From contig NZ_JABFMU010000008.1 in NCBI RefSeq assembly GCF_013359695.1, positions 10,860 through 74,859 of the forward strand: 64,000 bases of DNA, read 5' to 3'. This stretch comes from Pseudomonas sp. C2B4. Its GTDB lineage: Bacteria; Pseudomonadota; Gammaproteobacteria; Pseudomonadales; Pseudomonadaceae. Within the stretch, counting starts at the first letter, position 1. Each line of letters opens with the position of its first letter. Below are positions 1 to 7,408 of this stretch, in pieces. The notes beneath the pieces are model-generated. The model ran no database searches, was not told the DNA's origin, and saw only the letters and a program-made list of their open reading frames with translations. The position numbers and the translations under genes were made by a program.

Positions 1-12
1 TCGCGAAAGCGG
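1..12. repeat. Tail of a REP half-site cut by the window edge
   Basis: The first bases, tcgcgaaagcgg, are identical to the distal end of the REP/REPIN elements found repeatedly further on (for example near 5440). Most of the element lies outside the window. No gene is visible between it and position 37. Confidence 0.5.
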
Positions 13-37
13 TAGAACAGCCACCCTCAAACCTGAA

Positions 38-781
38 TTATTTGCCCATCGCCTGCCGGTACTGCCGGGTCCGCCGGGCCATATGCAACCGATCCAGAAT
101 CAACGCCCACAACGCCGACACCTGCGGCCGCGTCTCACGCCCGCGACTCAAGCGATGAAGCTGGAACTTCACCACGGCCATGCTCGCGAGCGACGCCAGC
201 GGTTTGCGTTTCCAGCGAATCGGCGGCAATTGCGGATGACTGTTCTGGCCTTCGCGCCAGCGTTTGACCAACTGTGGCTCAACGGCCAGCGCCGTACCGA
301 TCCCGGCCATGGCGATGCCGCTGTCGAGCACCTGTTCGACGATTGCCAGGCGCCGGATCCCGCCTGTGACCATCACCGGCATGCGCGCCACGCTGGCCAG
401 TTCGCCGGCCATTTCCAGAAAGTACGCCTCACGGGCCAGGGTCCGGCCATCGCGGGCTTCGCCTTGCATGGCCGGCGCTTCATAGCTGCCGCCGGACAGT
501 TCCAGCAGACAGCTGATGCGGGCCCATTGGCGGAACCGTTCGAGGTGACGCTCGTCTTCCAGCACCACGCCACCGGGGCCGGTCATGGCGCGGCGGTCGA
601 TCATTACGTTGCCGGTCAACAGCAGTCCGGCCTCGCCCTCGGCCCAGGCCTGGTACAAACGGAAGAGGGCACCGTCGGGCGCCTGGTCGCTGTCGGCGAG
701 GTTTTCCTCCATCGCCGCTTTGGCGATGCGATTGCCGAGGGTCTGGCCATTGGGCAGATTCAATGCTTGGAAGGGCGACAT
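38..781 (-). pseudogene. Old-yellow-enzyme family NADH:flavin oxidoreductase with internal deletion
   Basis: The 247-residue product starts like an OYE-type NADH:flavin oxidoreductase (residues 1-90: NRIAKAAMEENLAD, TGNVMIDRRAMTGPGG) and ends like one (LELSGGSYEAPAMQG, then PVMVTGGIR, a phosphate-binding element of the barrel). Full-length relatives are about 400 residues, so roughly 160 residues are missing between QWAR (about residue 90) and LELSGG (about 94). The lost part is the centre of the TIM barrel with most FMN and substrate contacts, including the usual catalytic residues. The frame is kept across the junction, so a shortened protein could be made, but reductase activity is unlikely. 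Identity and missing length come from family memory, not alignment. It has its own MerR-type promoter. Confidence 0.75.
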
Positions 782-808
782 GCTTGACTCCTCATCAGTG
801 ATGAGTGA

Positions 809-839
809 AGGCTAAGCTTAAAGTCAACTTTAATGTCAA
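809..839 (-). promoter_or_regulatory. MerR-type promoter/operator for the oxidoreductase gene
   Basis: Reading the minus strand, a perfect -35 TTGACA (839-834) and a -10 like TAGCCT (814-809) are separated by 19 bp. The spacer holds a perfect 7-2-7 inverted repeat, TTAAAGT-tg-ACTTTAA (818-833). An over-long 19-bp spacer carrying a dyad is the hallmark of promoters activated by MerR-family regulators, which twist the DNA to realign the two hexamers. The start codon at 781 is about 28 bp downstream. The regulator gene is not in the window. The architecture is seen directly; the MerR assignment is inference. Confidence 0.65.
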
Positions 840-908
840 GCAGGGAAATGAGGCCCGAATAAAGATCAAGGCATGGTCTGTGATGAACATGCCGAACGGG
901 TGATGGCC

Positions 909-2453
909 TCACTCAAGCGCAAAGGCTGCCTGAGGCGCTGGAATCGGATTGCGCATCAGCGTGCCGACCACCAGTGCAGCCAGTAGACCCGCCAATCCCG
1001 CGACCCACAGCAACAGGCTGAAGCCCCCGACGAACGCCTGGCGCGCCAGTGGCTCGACCACCGACCGCGCGGCTGGCGGCAACAGGTTCATCGCCGCCGG
1101 CATATCACCGGCCACCACCCGCGAGGCGACGCCATGGGTGTGTTCCAGCCACTGGGCGCCCTGCGTCGACAGGCCGTCGTGCAGCAACTGTTCGCTATGG
1201 CCCGACAGCAAGGCGCCATACACGCCGATCGCCAGCATCACCGCACTGAAACGCATGGTGGTGCTCATGCCCGAAGCCATGCCGGTGCGCTCCCGGGGTA
1301 CGCAGGCCATGATGTTTTTCTGCGTGTCGCCATTGAGCAACCCGGCACCGGCACCGGTCACGGCAATTGCCAGGGCGAAGGGCAGGTAGCCGCCGCTGTT
1401 GACCGCCCAGGCACTGAGCAGGTTGCCGCTGCCCACCAGTGCCAGCCCGATCGCCATCATGTTCGCCGGGTGAACGCGTCCCGCCAGCCGTGCACCGATG
1501 CGCGGGAAGATCAGCATGGTCACCGCGAACGGCAGCATGCCCAATCCCGCGGAAATGGCAGTAAAGCCCAAGCCGTTCTGCAGGTAGAACGGCAGCATGG
1601 TCATCATCACCTGTGCGCACGCGGCGTAGGAAAACATGCCGAGCAGGGCACCGATAAAGCGCGGGTGGCGAAACAGTTGCAGATCGATCATCGGCCGTTG
1701 CTGCATCCGTTCGATCACCACGAACAGGCCCAGCAACAGGGCACCGCCCAGCAGGCGTGCGTAGGTGGCCGGGGTGTTCCAGCCGATGCGGTTGGCTTCG
1801 ATCAGGCCCCAGATCAGGCACAACAGGCTGGCGCTGAAAGCGAGGCTGCCCCAAGGGTCAAGGCGCGCCGCCTGGGCATCGCGGGATTCCGGCACGGCGC
1901 GCCAGACCATGAACATCAGGAACGCGCCGACCGGCAGGTTGAGGTAGAAAATCCAGCGCCAACCCACGTATTCGGTGATCAAGCCGCCCAGGGTCGGCGC
2001 GGCGGTCATGGCCACGCCCATGCACCCGCCCCAGAACGCCCAGGCCTTGGCCCGTTCCACTTCATCATGAAAGGTGTGGCCGATGGAGGCCAGCGCGGAG
2101 GTCAGCAGCAGCGCGGCGCCGACACCCTTGATGGCACGGGCGATGTCGAGAAACAGCGCATTGGGCGCTGCGCCGCAACCCAGGGAAGCGAGGATGAAAA
2201 TGCCCAGCCCCCACATCAGGGTTTTCTGCCGGCCAAATCGGTCAGCCAGGCTGCCGGCAGGCAGCAGCAGCGCAGCGAACGCCAGCATGTAGGCACTGAC
2301 CACCCATTCAATGTCGACAAAATTTGCCCCCAGATCCCGGGCGATGCTGGGCAAGGTAACGGCGACAATGTTGGTGTCGAGCACGATCAGCGAGCACACG
2401 GCAGAGGCGGTGAGCAAGGTGAGGCGTGGACTGACCGTGGGTTTGACGGACAT
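909..2453 (-). CDS. DHA2-family MFS drug/solute efflux transporter (14 TM)
   Basis: A 514-residue inner-membrane protein with about 14 hydrophobic helices, the length and topology of the EmrB/QacA (DHA2) branch of the major facilitator superfamily. It shows the MFS motif A region between TM2 and TM3 (GSLADRFGRQKTL) and a motif-C-like glycine/proline-rich helix (MTAAPTLGGLITEYVGWRWIFYLN, given here only in part as GGLITEYVGWRWIF). Such proteins export hydrophobic compounds using the proton gradient. No membrane-fusion partner (EmrA-like) is adjacent, so it may act as a stand-alone pump. It is divergent from the LysR gene at 2557, about 100 bp apart, which suggests that regulator controls it. 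Substrate cannot be deduced. Confidence 0.85.
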   Translation of the reverse strand: MSVKPTVSPRLTLLTASAVCSLIVLDTNIVAVTLPSIARDLGANFVDIEWVVSAYMLAFAALLLPAGSLADRFGRQKTLMWGLGIFILASLGCGAAPNALFLDIARAIKGVGAALLLTSALASIGHTFHDEVERAKAWAFWGGCMGVAMTAAPTLGGLITEYVGWRWIFYLNLPVGAFLMFMVWRAVPESRDAQAARLDPWGSLAFSASLLCLIWGLIEANRIGWNTPATYARLLGGALLLGLFVVIERMQQRPMIDLQLFRHPRFIGALLGMFSYAACAQVMMTMLPFYLQNGLGFTAISAGLGMLPFAVTMLIFPRIGARLAGRVHPANMMAIGLALVGSGNLLSAWAVNSGGYLPFALAIAVTGAGAGLLNGDTQKNIMACVPRERTGMASGMSTTMRFSAVMLAIGVYGALLSGHSEQLLHDGLSTQGAQWLEHTHGVASRVVAGDMPAAMNLLPPAARSVVEPLARQAFVGGFSLLLWVAGLAGLLAALVVGTLMRNPIPAPQAAFALE

Positions 2454-2556
2454 GGCAGGCGTTCTCTACGGTGAAGTTGCGTGCAGCTTAGCGCTGGCAG
2501 ACGGCTCCTTTGTTAGGCGCGTATCATCACTTTATTACCTTTGAGCTAATGCACCG

Positions 2557-3423
2557 ATGGACATTCGCCACTTTCGCTATTTCCTGGCTGTCGCCCGGCA
2601 GCGCAATTTCACTCGTGCTGCCGCGCAATTGGGCATCGCGCCGCCGACCCTGACCCGGCAGATCCAGGACATGGAAGAGGAACTGGGCGCACGCCTTTTT
2701 CTGCGCCAGGCGCGGGACGTCAGCCTGACCGAGGCCGGCGCGGCACTGGTGATCGAGGCCGAGGCCACGGTGCGCCAGTTCGAGTCGGCCCAGCGCAATG
2801 CGCAACGTGCCGGTCGCGGTGATATCGGCCACATCGAACTGGGTTACGTGGCCTCGGCGGTGTACTCCGGGTTGTTACAAAAGCAAGTGCAGGCTTTTAC
2901 CGGCGAGTACCCGGATGTCAGCCTCAACGTGCGGGAAAGCCCGATGGCCAGCCTGCCGAACATGATCCTCGAAGGGCGCTTCGATCTGGGATACATCCGC
3001 TGCCCGCTGGCGTTGCCCGAGGGGATCGAGAGCGTGCGCCTGAATGACGAAGGTTTCGTCCTGGCGTTGCCGATGGACTCGTGGCTCAGCCGCTTGCCGG
3101 TGATCAATTCGGCGCACCTGCAAAACGAAAATTTCATTCTCCCCGAACAAGTCGTTGGCACCCTGCAAGTCGCCAGTCAGGGCGATTTCGTGCCGAAGCT
3201 GGGGGCGCAGCCGGGCGGGTTGGTGGCGGTGATTGCGTTGGTGTCCCTGGGGCAGGGGGTGGCGGTGGTGCCGGAATCGGTGGTCGGCCATGTCAGTTTG
3301 CCGAATGTGGTGTATCGGCAGATCAAGGATTGCCAGGCGCAGTCGTGGCTGGCGCTGGTTCATCGGCGGTTTGAGAAGTCTCCTGCGGTTATCCGCTACA
3401 TCGAGCGTGTGAAGAATGGCTAA
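2557..3423 (+). CDS. LysR-family transcriptional regulator
   Basis: The 288-residue product has an N-terminal winged helix-turn-helix (residues 1-60: HFRYFLAVARQRNFTRAAAQLGIAPPTLTRQI split as FRYFLAVARQRNFTRAA and PTLTRQIQDMEEELG) and a C-terminal periplasmic-binding-like effector domain (about 90-288), the standard LysR layout and length. It is transcribed divergently from the DHA2 efflux gene; LysR proteins usually autoregulate and control the divergent neighbour, so it probably adjusts efflux to an aromatic or other small effector. Effector unknown. A REPIN follows the stop codon directly. Confidence 0.85.
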   Translation: MDIRHFRYFLAVARQRNFTRAAAQLGIAPPTLTRQIQDMEEELGARLFLRQARDVSLTEAGAALVIEAEATVRQFESAQRNAQRAGRGDIGHIELGYVASAVYSGLLQKQVQAFTGEYPDVSLNVRESPMASLPNMILEGRFDLGYIRCPLALPEGIESVRLNDEGFVLALPMDSWLSRLPVINSAHLQNENFILPEQVVGTLQVASQGDFVPKLGAQPGGLVAVIALVSLGQGVAVVPESVVGHVSLPNVVYRQIKDCQAQSWLALVHRRFEKSPAVIRYIERVKNG

Positions 3424-3427
3424 AAAG

Positions 3428-3495
3428 CTTCGCGAGCAGGCTCGCTCCCACAGGGGAATACATTCCAAGTGTGGGAGCGAGCCTGCTCGCGAAGG
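3428..3495. repeat. REPIN (paired inverted REP)
   Basis: Two copies of the 22-24 bp REP word (cgcgagcaggctcgctccca and its reverse complement) face each other around a short spacer, giving a long imperfect palindrome just after the LysR stop codon. This is the common fluorescens-group REP doublet, mobilised in trans by RAYT transposases; none is encoded in the window. Confidence 0.9.
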
Positions 3496-3611
3496 CGGCC
3501 TTGAAAACACCGAGGATCCGGACCTGTTACAGATCTTGAAATGATTTCCGACTGTAGGAATTGTCATTATCACCTGTACGATTCAAGTCCTTTTTTCCTT
3601 TCAGGACTTGC

Positions 3612-3767
3612 ATGAACACCCTCACGGAGCGCCCCGGTTATCCTTCCTCCTCGCGCCAATGCGCGGTCTTGACGCACGCGAAACACCCGGTCTTCAGGCC
3701 TCCGATTACCCCCAATGTTGCAGCTCCACGGCCTCTGCGCCGCGCCTTGCCGTGCCCGGCATTCTGA
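3612..3767 (+). CDS. Possible upstream ORF/leader peptide of the TerC-like gene
   Basis: An ATG at 3612, preceded five bases upstream by AGGA, opens a 51-codon frame that stops 27 bp before the next gene. The peptide is rich in Pro and Arg in its second half (RPPITPN, APRPLRR). Pro-rich leader peptides precede some Mg2+ transporter genes (mgtL, corL), and the downstream gene carries a CorC-like domain, so a regulatory uORF is conceivable. The 371-bp gap otherwise holds the REPIN and an inverted repeat AAGTCCT/AGGACTT (3585-3609) overlapping the ribosome site. It may simply be chance coding; conservation is unknown. Confidence 0.3.
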   Translation: MNTLTERPGYPSSSRQCAVLTHAKHPVFRPPITPNVAAPRPLRRALPCPAF

Positions 3768-3794
3768 ATTCGCTGAAGAGATCGAGACGTTTTT

Positions 3795-5354
3795 ATGGAA
3801 TGGTTAGCCGACCCCACCGCATGGCTGGGCTTGTTGACATTGATTGTGCTGGAGCTGGTGCTGGGCATCGACAACCTGGTGTTCATCGCCATTCTCGCGG
3901 ACAAATTGCCGCCGGAACAGCGCGACCGCGCGCGGTTGATCGGTTTGTCCCTGGCGTTGCTGATGCGCCTGGGCCTGCTGGCCAGTATTTCCTGGTTGGT
4001 GACCCTGACCCAGCCGCTGTTCGAGGTGTTCGACAAGAGCTTCTCCGGGCGTGACCTGATCATGCTGTTCGGTGGTGTGTTCCTGTTGTTTAAGGCCACC
4101 ATGGAGTTGCATGAACGCCTTGAAGGCCATGTCGGCCAGCGTTCATCCAGCACGACCTACGCGCTGTTCTGGCCGATCGTGGCGCAGATCGTGGTGCTCG
4201 ATGCGGTGTTCTCCCTCGACGCGGTGATCACCGCAGTGGGCATGGTCGATGAGCTGGCGGTGATGATGATCGCGGTGATCATTTCCATCGGCCTGATGAT
4301 CGTCGCCAGCAAACCGCTGACCCGTTTCGTCAACGCACACCCGACGGTGATCATGCTGTGCCTGGGCTTTTTGATGATGATCGGCTTTGCGCTGACCGCC
4401 GAAGGCCTGGGCTTCCACATTCCGAAGGGGTATCTGTATGCGGCCATCGGTTTCTCGATCCTGATCGAGGTGTTCAACCAGATCGCCCGTGCTCGGCGCA
4501 AACGCTCGATGCAGGGCCTGCGACCGATGCGTGAGCGCACCGCCCATGCGGTGATGCGTTTGCTCGGCGGGCGCAAGTTGGCGGTGGAAGAGGTGGGTGA
4601 AGAGATTGCCGACATGCTCGACGACGGCGAGGCGCAGAGCGAAGAACTGTTCGATCGTCGTGAGCGGGTGATGATCAGCGGCGTGCTGCAACTGGCCGAG
4701 CGGCCGATCCGCACCCTGATGACCGTGCGCGCCGACGTTGATCACATTGATCTGGCCGATGATGCCGAGGCGATTCGTACGCGGTTGATGCATTCGTCGT
4801 ATTCACGTCTGCCGCTGATTCGCGACGGTGCGGTGGATGAACCGCTGGGTTTCGTGCACAAGAAGGAGCTGCTGAAGGAGTTCCTCGCCGGCAACCAACC
4901 CGACCTGGCCCATCTGGCGCGCCAGACCATCAACCTGCTGGACAGCTATTCGATCCTCAATGCCTTGGAGCAGATGCGCAAGGCTTCGACGCACATCGCG
5001 TTCGTGGTCAACGAGTTCGGCGATTTCGTCGGTGTGCTGACCATGACCGACATCCTCGAATCGATTGCCGGCGAGCTGCCCGACGCCAGCGAAATCGAAG
5101 GCCCGGACGTGGTCGAGGAGAAGGGCGGGTTCGTGGTCAGCGGCGCCTTGAACCTGGCACGGGTGCGCCAGCGCACCGGGTTTGCGGCAGAGCCGACCGA
5201 CGACTATCAAACCCTGGCCGGGCTGGTGGTGAGCCTGCTGGATCGGTTGCCGATGAAGGGTGACAGCCATGAGTGGGAGGGCTGGCGGGTAACGGTGATG
5301 TCGGTTGAAGAGCGGCGGGTGACTCGAGTCTTTTTGGCGCGTATTGGCGGGTAA
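3795..5354 (+). CDS. TerC-family membrane protein with CBS and CorC/HlyC domains
   Basis: The 519-residue protein has an N-terminal TerC-like membrane domain of about seven helices (residues 5-230, with the family-typical [15 protein letters not shown] and [15 protein letters not shown], both holding conserved acidic residues in the membrane). A pair of CBS motifs follows (about 300-425: [15 protein letters not shown] region), then a C-terminal CorC/HlyC transporter-associated domain (about 435-515). This is the architecture and length of E. coli YoaE/YegH. TerC proteins are linked to metal-ion (Mn2+, Ca2+) efflux and metalation of exported proteins; the exact ion here is unknown. I looked for a yybP-ykoY Mn riboswitch upstream and did not see its conserved boxes. 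Confidence 0.85.
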   Translation: MEWLADPTAWLGLLTLIVLELVLGIDNLVFIAILADKLPPEQRDRARLIGLSLALLMRLGLLASISWLVTLTQPLFEVFDKSFSGRDLIMLFGGVFLLFKATMELHERLEGHVGQRSSSTTYALFWPIVAQIVVLDAVFSLDAVITAVGMVDELAVMMIAVIISIGLMIVASKPLTRFVNAHPTVIMLCLGFLMMIGFALTAEGLGFHIPKGYLYAAIGFSILIEVFNQIARARRKRSMQGLRPMRERTAHAVMRLLGGRKLAVEEVGEEIADMLDDGEAQSEELFDRRERVMISGVLQLAERPIRTLMTVRADVDHIDLADDAEAIRTRLMHSSYSRLPLIRDGAVDEPLGFVHKKELLKEFLAGNQPDLAHLARQTINLLDSYSILNALEQMRKASTHIAFVVNEFGDFVGVLTMTDILESIAGELPDASEIEGPDVVEEKGGFVVSGALNLARVRQRTGFAAEPTDDYQTLAGLVVSLLDRLPMKGDSHEWEGWRVTVMSVEERRVTRVFLARIGG

Positions 5355-5377
5355 TTTTGCGTCGAGGCTACTGGCCT

Positions 5378-5445
5378 CTTCGCGAGCAGGCTCGCTCCCA
5401 CAAGGTATTGCGCGATCCCCTGTGGGAGCGAGCCTGCTCGCGAAA
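5378..5445. repeat. REPIN between convergent genes
   Basis: An inverted pair of REP words (cgcgagcaggctcgctccca ... tgggagcgagcctgctcgcg) lies between the convergent TerC-like and diguanylate cyclase genes, where its foldback could also end transcription from either side. Confidence 0.9.
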
Positions 5446-5469
5446 GCGGCCGAGTAAACGATACAGACC

Positions 5470-6546
5470 TCACTGATGAAAAGTGTACCGATCCTTCCCC
5501 GTATGCTTTGACTCATACAACGCCGCATCCGCCTTGATCAGCGCCTGATTCAACGTGTCACCGTCCAGCACACGGGCCACGCCGATGCTGATGGTCACCG
5601 GGTGTCGGGTCACTTGCTCGCGCACCACCTGGCACAGCTCGCCGGCCAGGGCCTCGACATCTTCCCGGCGCACCCCGGTCAGGTAGATCGCAAACTCTTC
5701 ACCCCCCAGTCGCGCGTACTCGAACCGGCTCATCACCGCCTTGATGTCCGCCGCGATACGCTTGAGCACTTCATCACCGATGTCGTGACCGTAGACGTCG
5801 TTGACCTTCTTGAAATTGTCGATATCGATCATCGCCAGGTAATGGTCGTGCTCGCGCGGAACCCTGTGCAGCTGTTTGTCGGCGCGGGTCATGAACGAGC
5901 GGCGGTTGGGGATTTCGGTGAGTGTGTCGATGTAGGCCTGGTCCAGCAGCAGCCTGGACATGATGAAGTTATAGAGTTTGGCTTTGCGCAGGATGAAGAA
6001 GGTGTAGAGGGTCAGCGCGCAGAAAAAGCCCATGTAACAGACCATCATTACGCCACTGAGGTCGAACAGTTCCACATCGCCGTCGAAGAATGGGTTGAGC
6101 ATCAGCCAGGTAACGGTCTGGGTAGCAAAAAATGCCCAGCGGCTCAGCGGCAGCGTGGACGCACTGTACAAGATGCTCGTGGCGGCCAGCATCAGCCACG
6201 CGGGCTGCAGATCCTGGGGCAAACCTTCGATCAGAAGGCGCGCGCCAAAGGTGACGGTGAGGGCAAACATCAAATTGAGCACATCGAAGTGCCGGGCCTT
6301 GCGGGTGAACACCAGAATGATCGAGAAGATCGCAAAGAGTCCGATAAACGGCACTGAACGCCAGGTGAGCCCCTGACCGCCGACGTAGCTGATGATCAGA
6401 TCGAAGACAATCCACATTGCGATGCTGGTGAGGTAAATCAGCAGGCAAAAGGTGTGCAACCGTTCGAATTCATGCTGGATAAATTCAGCCTGCAACTCGG
6501 CAGGCGCGGCTTTCTTCAGCACTTCATCTTCAATGGTTTTGTACAT
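5470..6546 (-). CDS. Membrane diguanylate cyclase (GGEEF), last gene of the nfr glycan operon
   Basis: The 358-residue protein has about six hydrophobic helices (residues 35-190) and a C-terminal GGDEF domain whose active-site loop reads ARLGGEEF (about 275-282), preceded by DIDNFKKVND with the metal-binding Asp. It should make c-di-GMP from two GTP at the inner membrane. The position of the inhibitory I-site (RxxD five residues before GGEEF) is occupied by non-matching residues, so product inhibition through that site looks absent. The start overlaps the end of the DUF4434 gene by 17 bp, making it the fifth gene of the wecB-nfrB-nfrA operon. In E. coli the same pathway depends on a cyclase encoded elsewhere (DgcJ); here one is built in. 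Confidence 0.85.
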   Translation of the reverse strand: MYKTIEDEVLKKAAPAELQAEFIQHEFERLHTFCLLIYLTSIAMWIVFDLIISYVGGQGLTWRSVPFIGLFAIFSIILVFTRKARHFDVLNLMFALTVTFGARLLIEGLPQDLQPAWLMLAATSILYSASTLPLSRWAFFATQTVTWLMLNPFFDGDVELFDLSGVMMVCYMGFFCALTLYTFFILRKAKLYNFIMSRLLLDQAYIDTLTEIPNRRSFMTRADKQLHRVPREHDHYLAMIDIDNFKKVNDVYGHDIGDEVLKRIAADIKAVMSRFEYARLGGEEFAIYLTGVRREDVEALAGELCQVVREQVTRHPVTISIGVARVLDGDTLNQALIKADAALYESKHTGKDRYTFHQ

Positions 6547-7408
6547 CGTCGACCTTGTTCTTGCGTTGGTTATCGAGAATCACCTTGCCCCATGGCCGGT
6601 AACGCAGGGAAAACACCGCACCGGGATGGCAGCCCGCCGATGCCGTTTGCAGGCTGGCCGGTTCAGCGCGAAAGGCTGTGCCCTGCGCGCTAACCTGACG
6701 AAACGCTTCCTGAACGATGCCGACGGAGCAGGGCAGCGCCTGGGTGTAACCCTGGCGCACCAAAGGCGGCAAGCGTTCGGTACCGGCACCGTCCTGCCAC
6801 CAGACCTGAATGCCCTGGTCGGCCAACTCCGCCAGCCACCGACCATTGACCTGTGGCGCAAGTTTGCCGGCGCTGAAGGCACTGACATGCAGCGGCGCAT
6901 CGAGCTGGCCGGCGAGGTCCTTGAGTTGTCGTTGCAGGGTTTGTCGACGATCAGGGGCGAGGAAGTGCGCGTCATCCAGTTCCATCGGCAGGTACCAGCC
7001 ACTGACCCTGAGTTTCCAGTCCTGGCGCAGCCGCTGCCGCTGCGCCAGCGACCGGCCCAATTGTGCCTGCCAGTAAGTCGCCAGTCCGGCGCTGTCCAAC
7101 TCATCGATACGCTGGTAATAGGCCGGGTCCATGTACAGCCCCAGCACCAGTTTCAAACCCTGCGCCTGGGCCAGCTTCAGGCTGTCGGCCAGCCAGCCAC
7201 GGGCGCCGCCGAAGTCCGAATCGCCGTAGGCCGTCCATTGCACGATCACGGTGTGGACACCCTGTTTGGCCGTGTCCTGCCAGATGCGCTGCCATTGCGC
7301 CTGGCTGAGGCTGGCGTCGACGTTCAACGGTTGATAGAAAATCCGCTCATCAGCGCGGACCAGTACGCTGCCGAGTAACAGGCAAACCAGCAATAGAAGT
7401 CGCGTCAT
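6530..7408 (-). CDS. DUF4434-type periplasmic protein (YbcH-like)
   Basis: The 292-residue product begins with a signal peptide (MTRLLLLVCLLLGSVLVRA) and has the features of a TIM-barrel glycoside-hydrolase-like fold: FYQPLNVDASLSQAQW, HTVIVQWTAYGDSDFGG, GLKLVLGLYMDP, and GWYLPMELDDAHF with an acidic pair. This resembles DUF4434 proteins encoded beside nfrA/nfrB (E. coli YbcH, about 296 residues). By position it probably trims or processes the exported glycan in the periplasm. Its start shares one base with the nfrA stop. Enzymatic function is unproven for the family. Confidence 0.7.
   Translation of the reverse strand: MTRLLLLVCLLLGSVLVRADERIFYQPLNVDASLSQAQWQRIWQDTAKQGVHTVIVQWTAYGDSDFGGARGWLADSLKLAQAQGLKLVLGLYMDPAYYQRIDELDSAGLATYWQAQLGRSLAQRQRLRQDWKLRVSGWYLPMELDDAHFLAPDRRQTLQRQLKDLAGQLDAPLHVSAFSAGKLAPQVNGRWLAELADQGIQVWWQDGAGTERLPPLVRQGYTQALPCSVGIVQEAFRQVSAQGTAFRAEPASLQTASAGCHPGAVFSLRYRPWGKVILDNQRKNKVDDVQNH

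Noticed and set aside
3500..3794. yybP-ykoY manganese riboswitch before the TerC-like gene
   Set aside because: Looked for because TerC genes often have one; the conserved boxes are not present.
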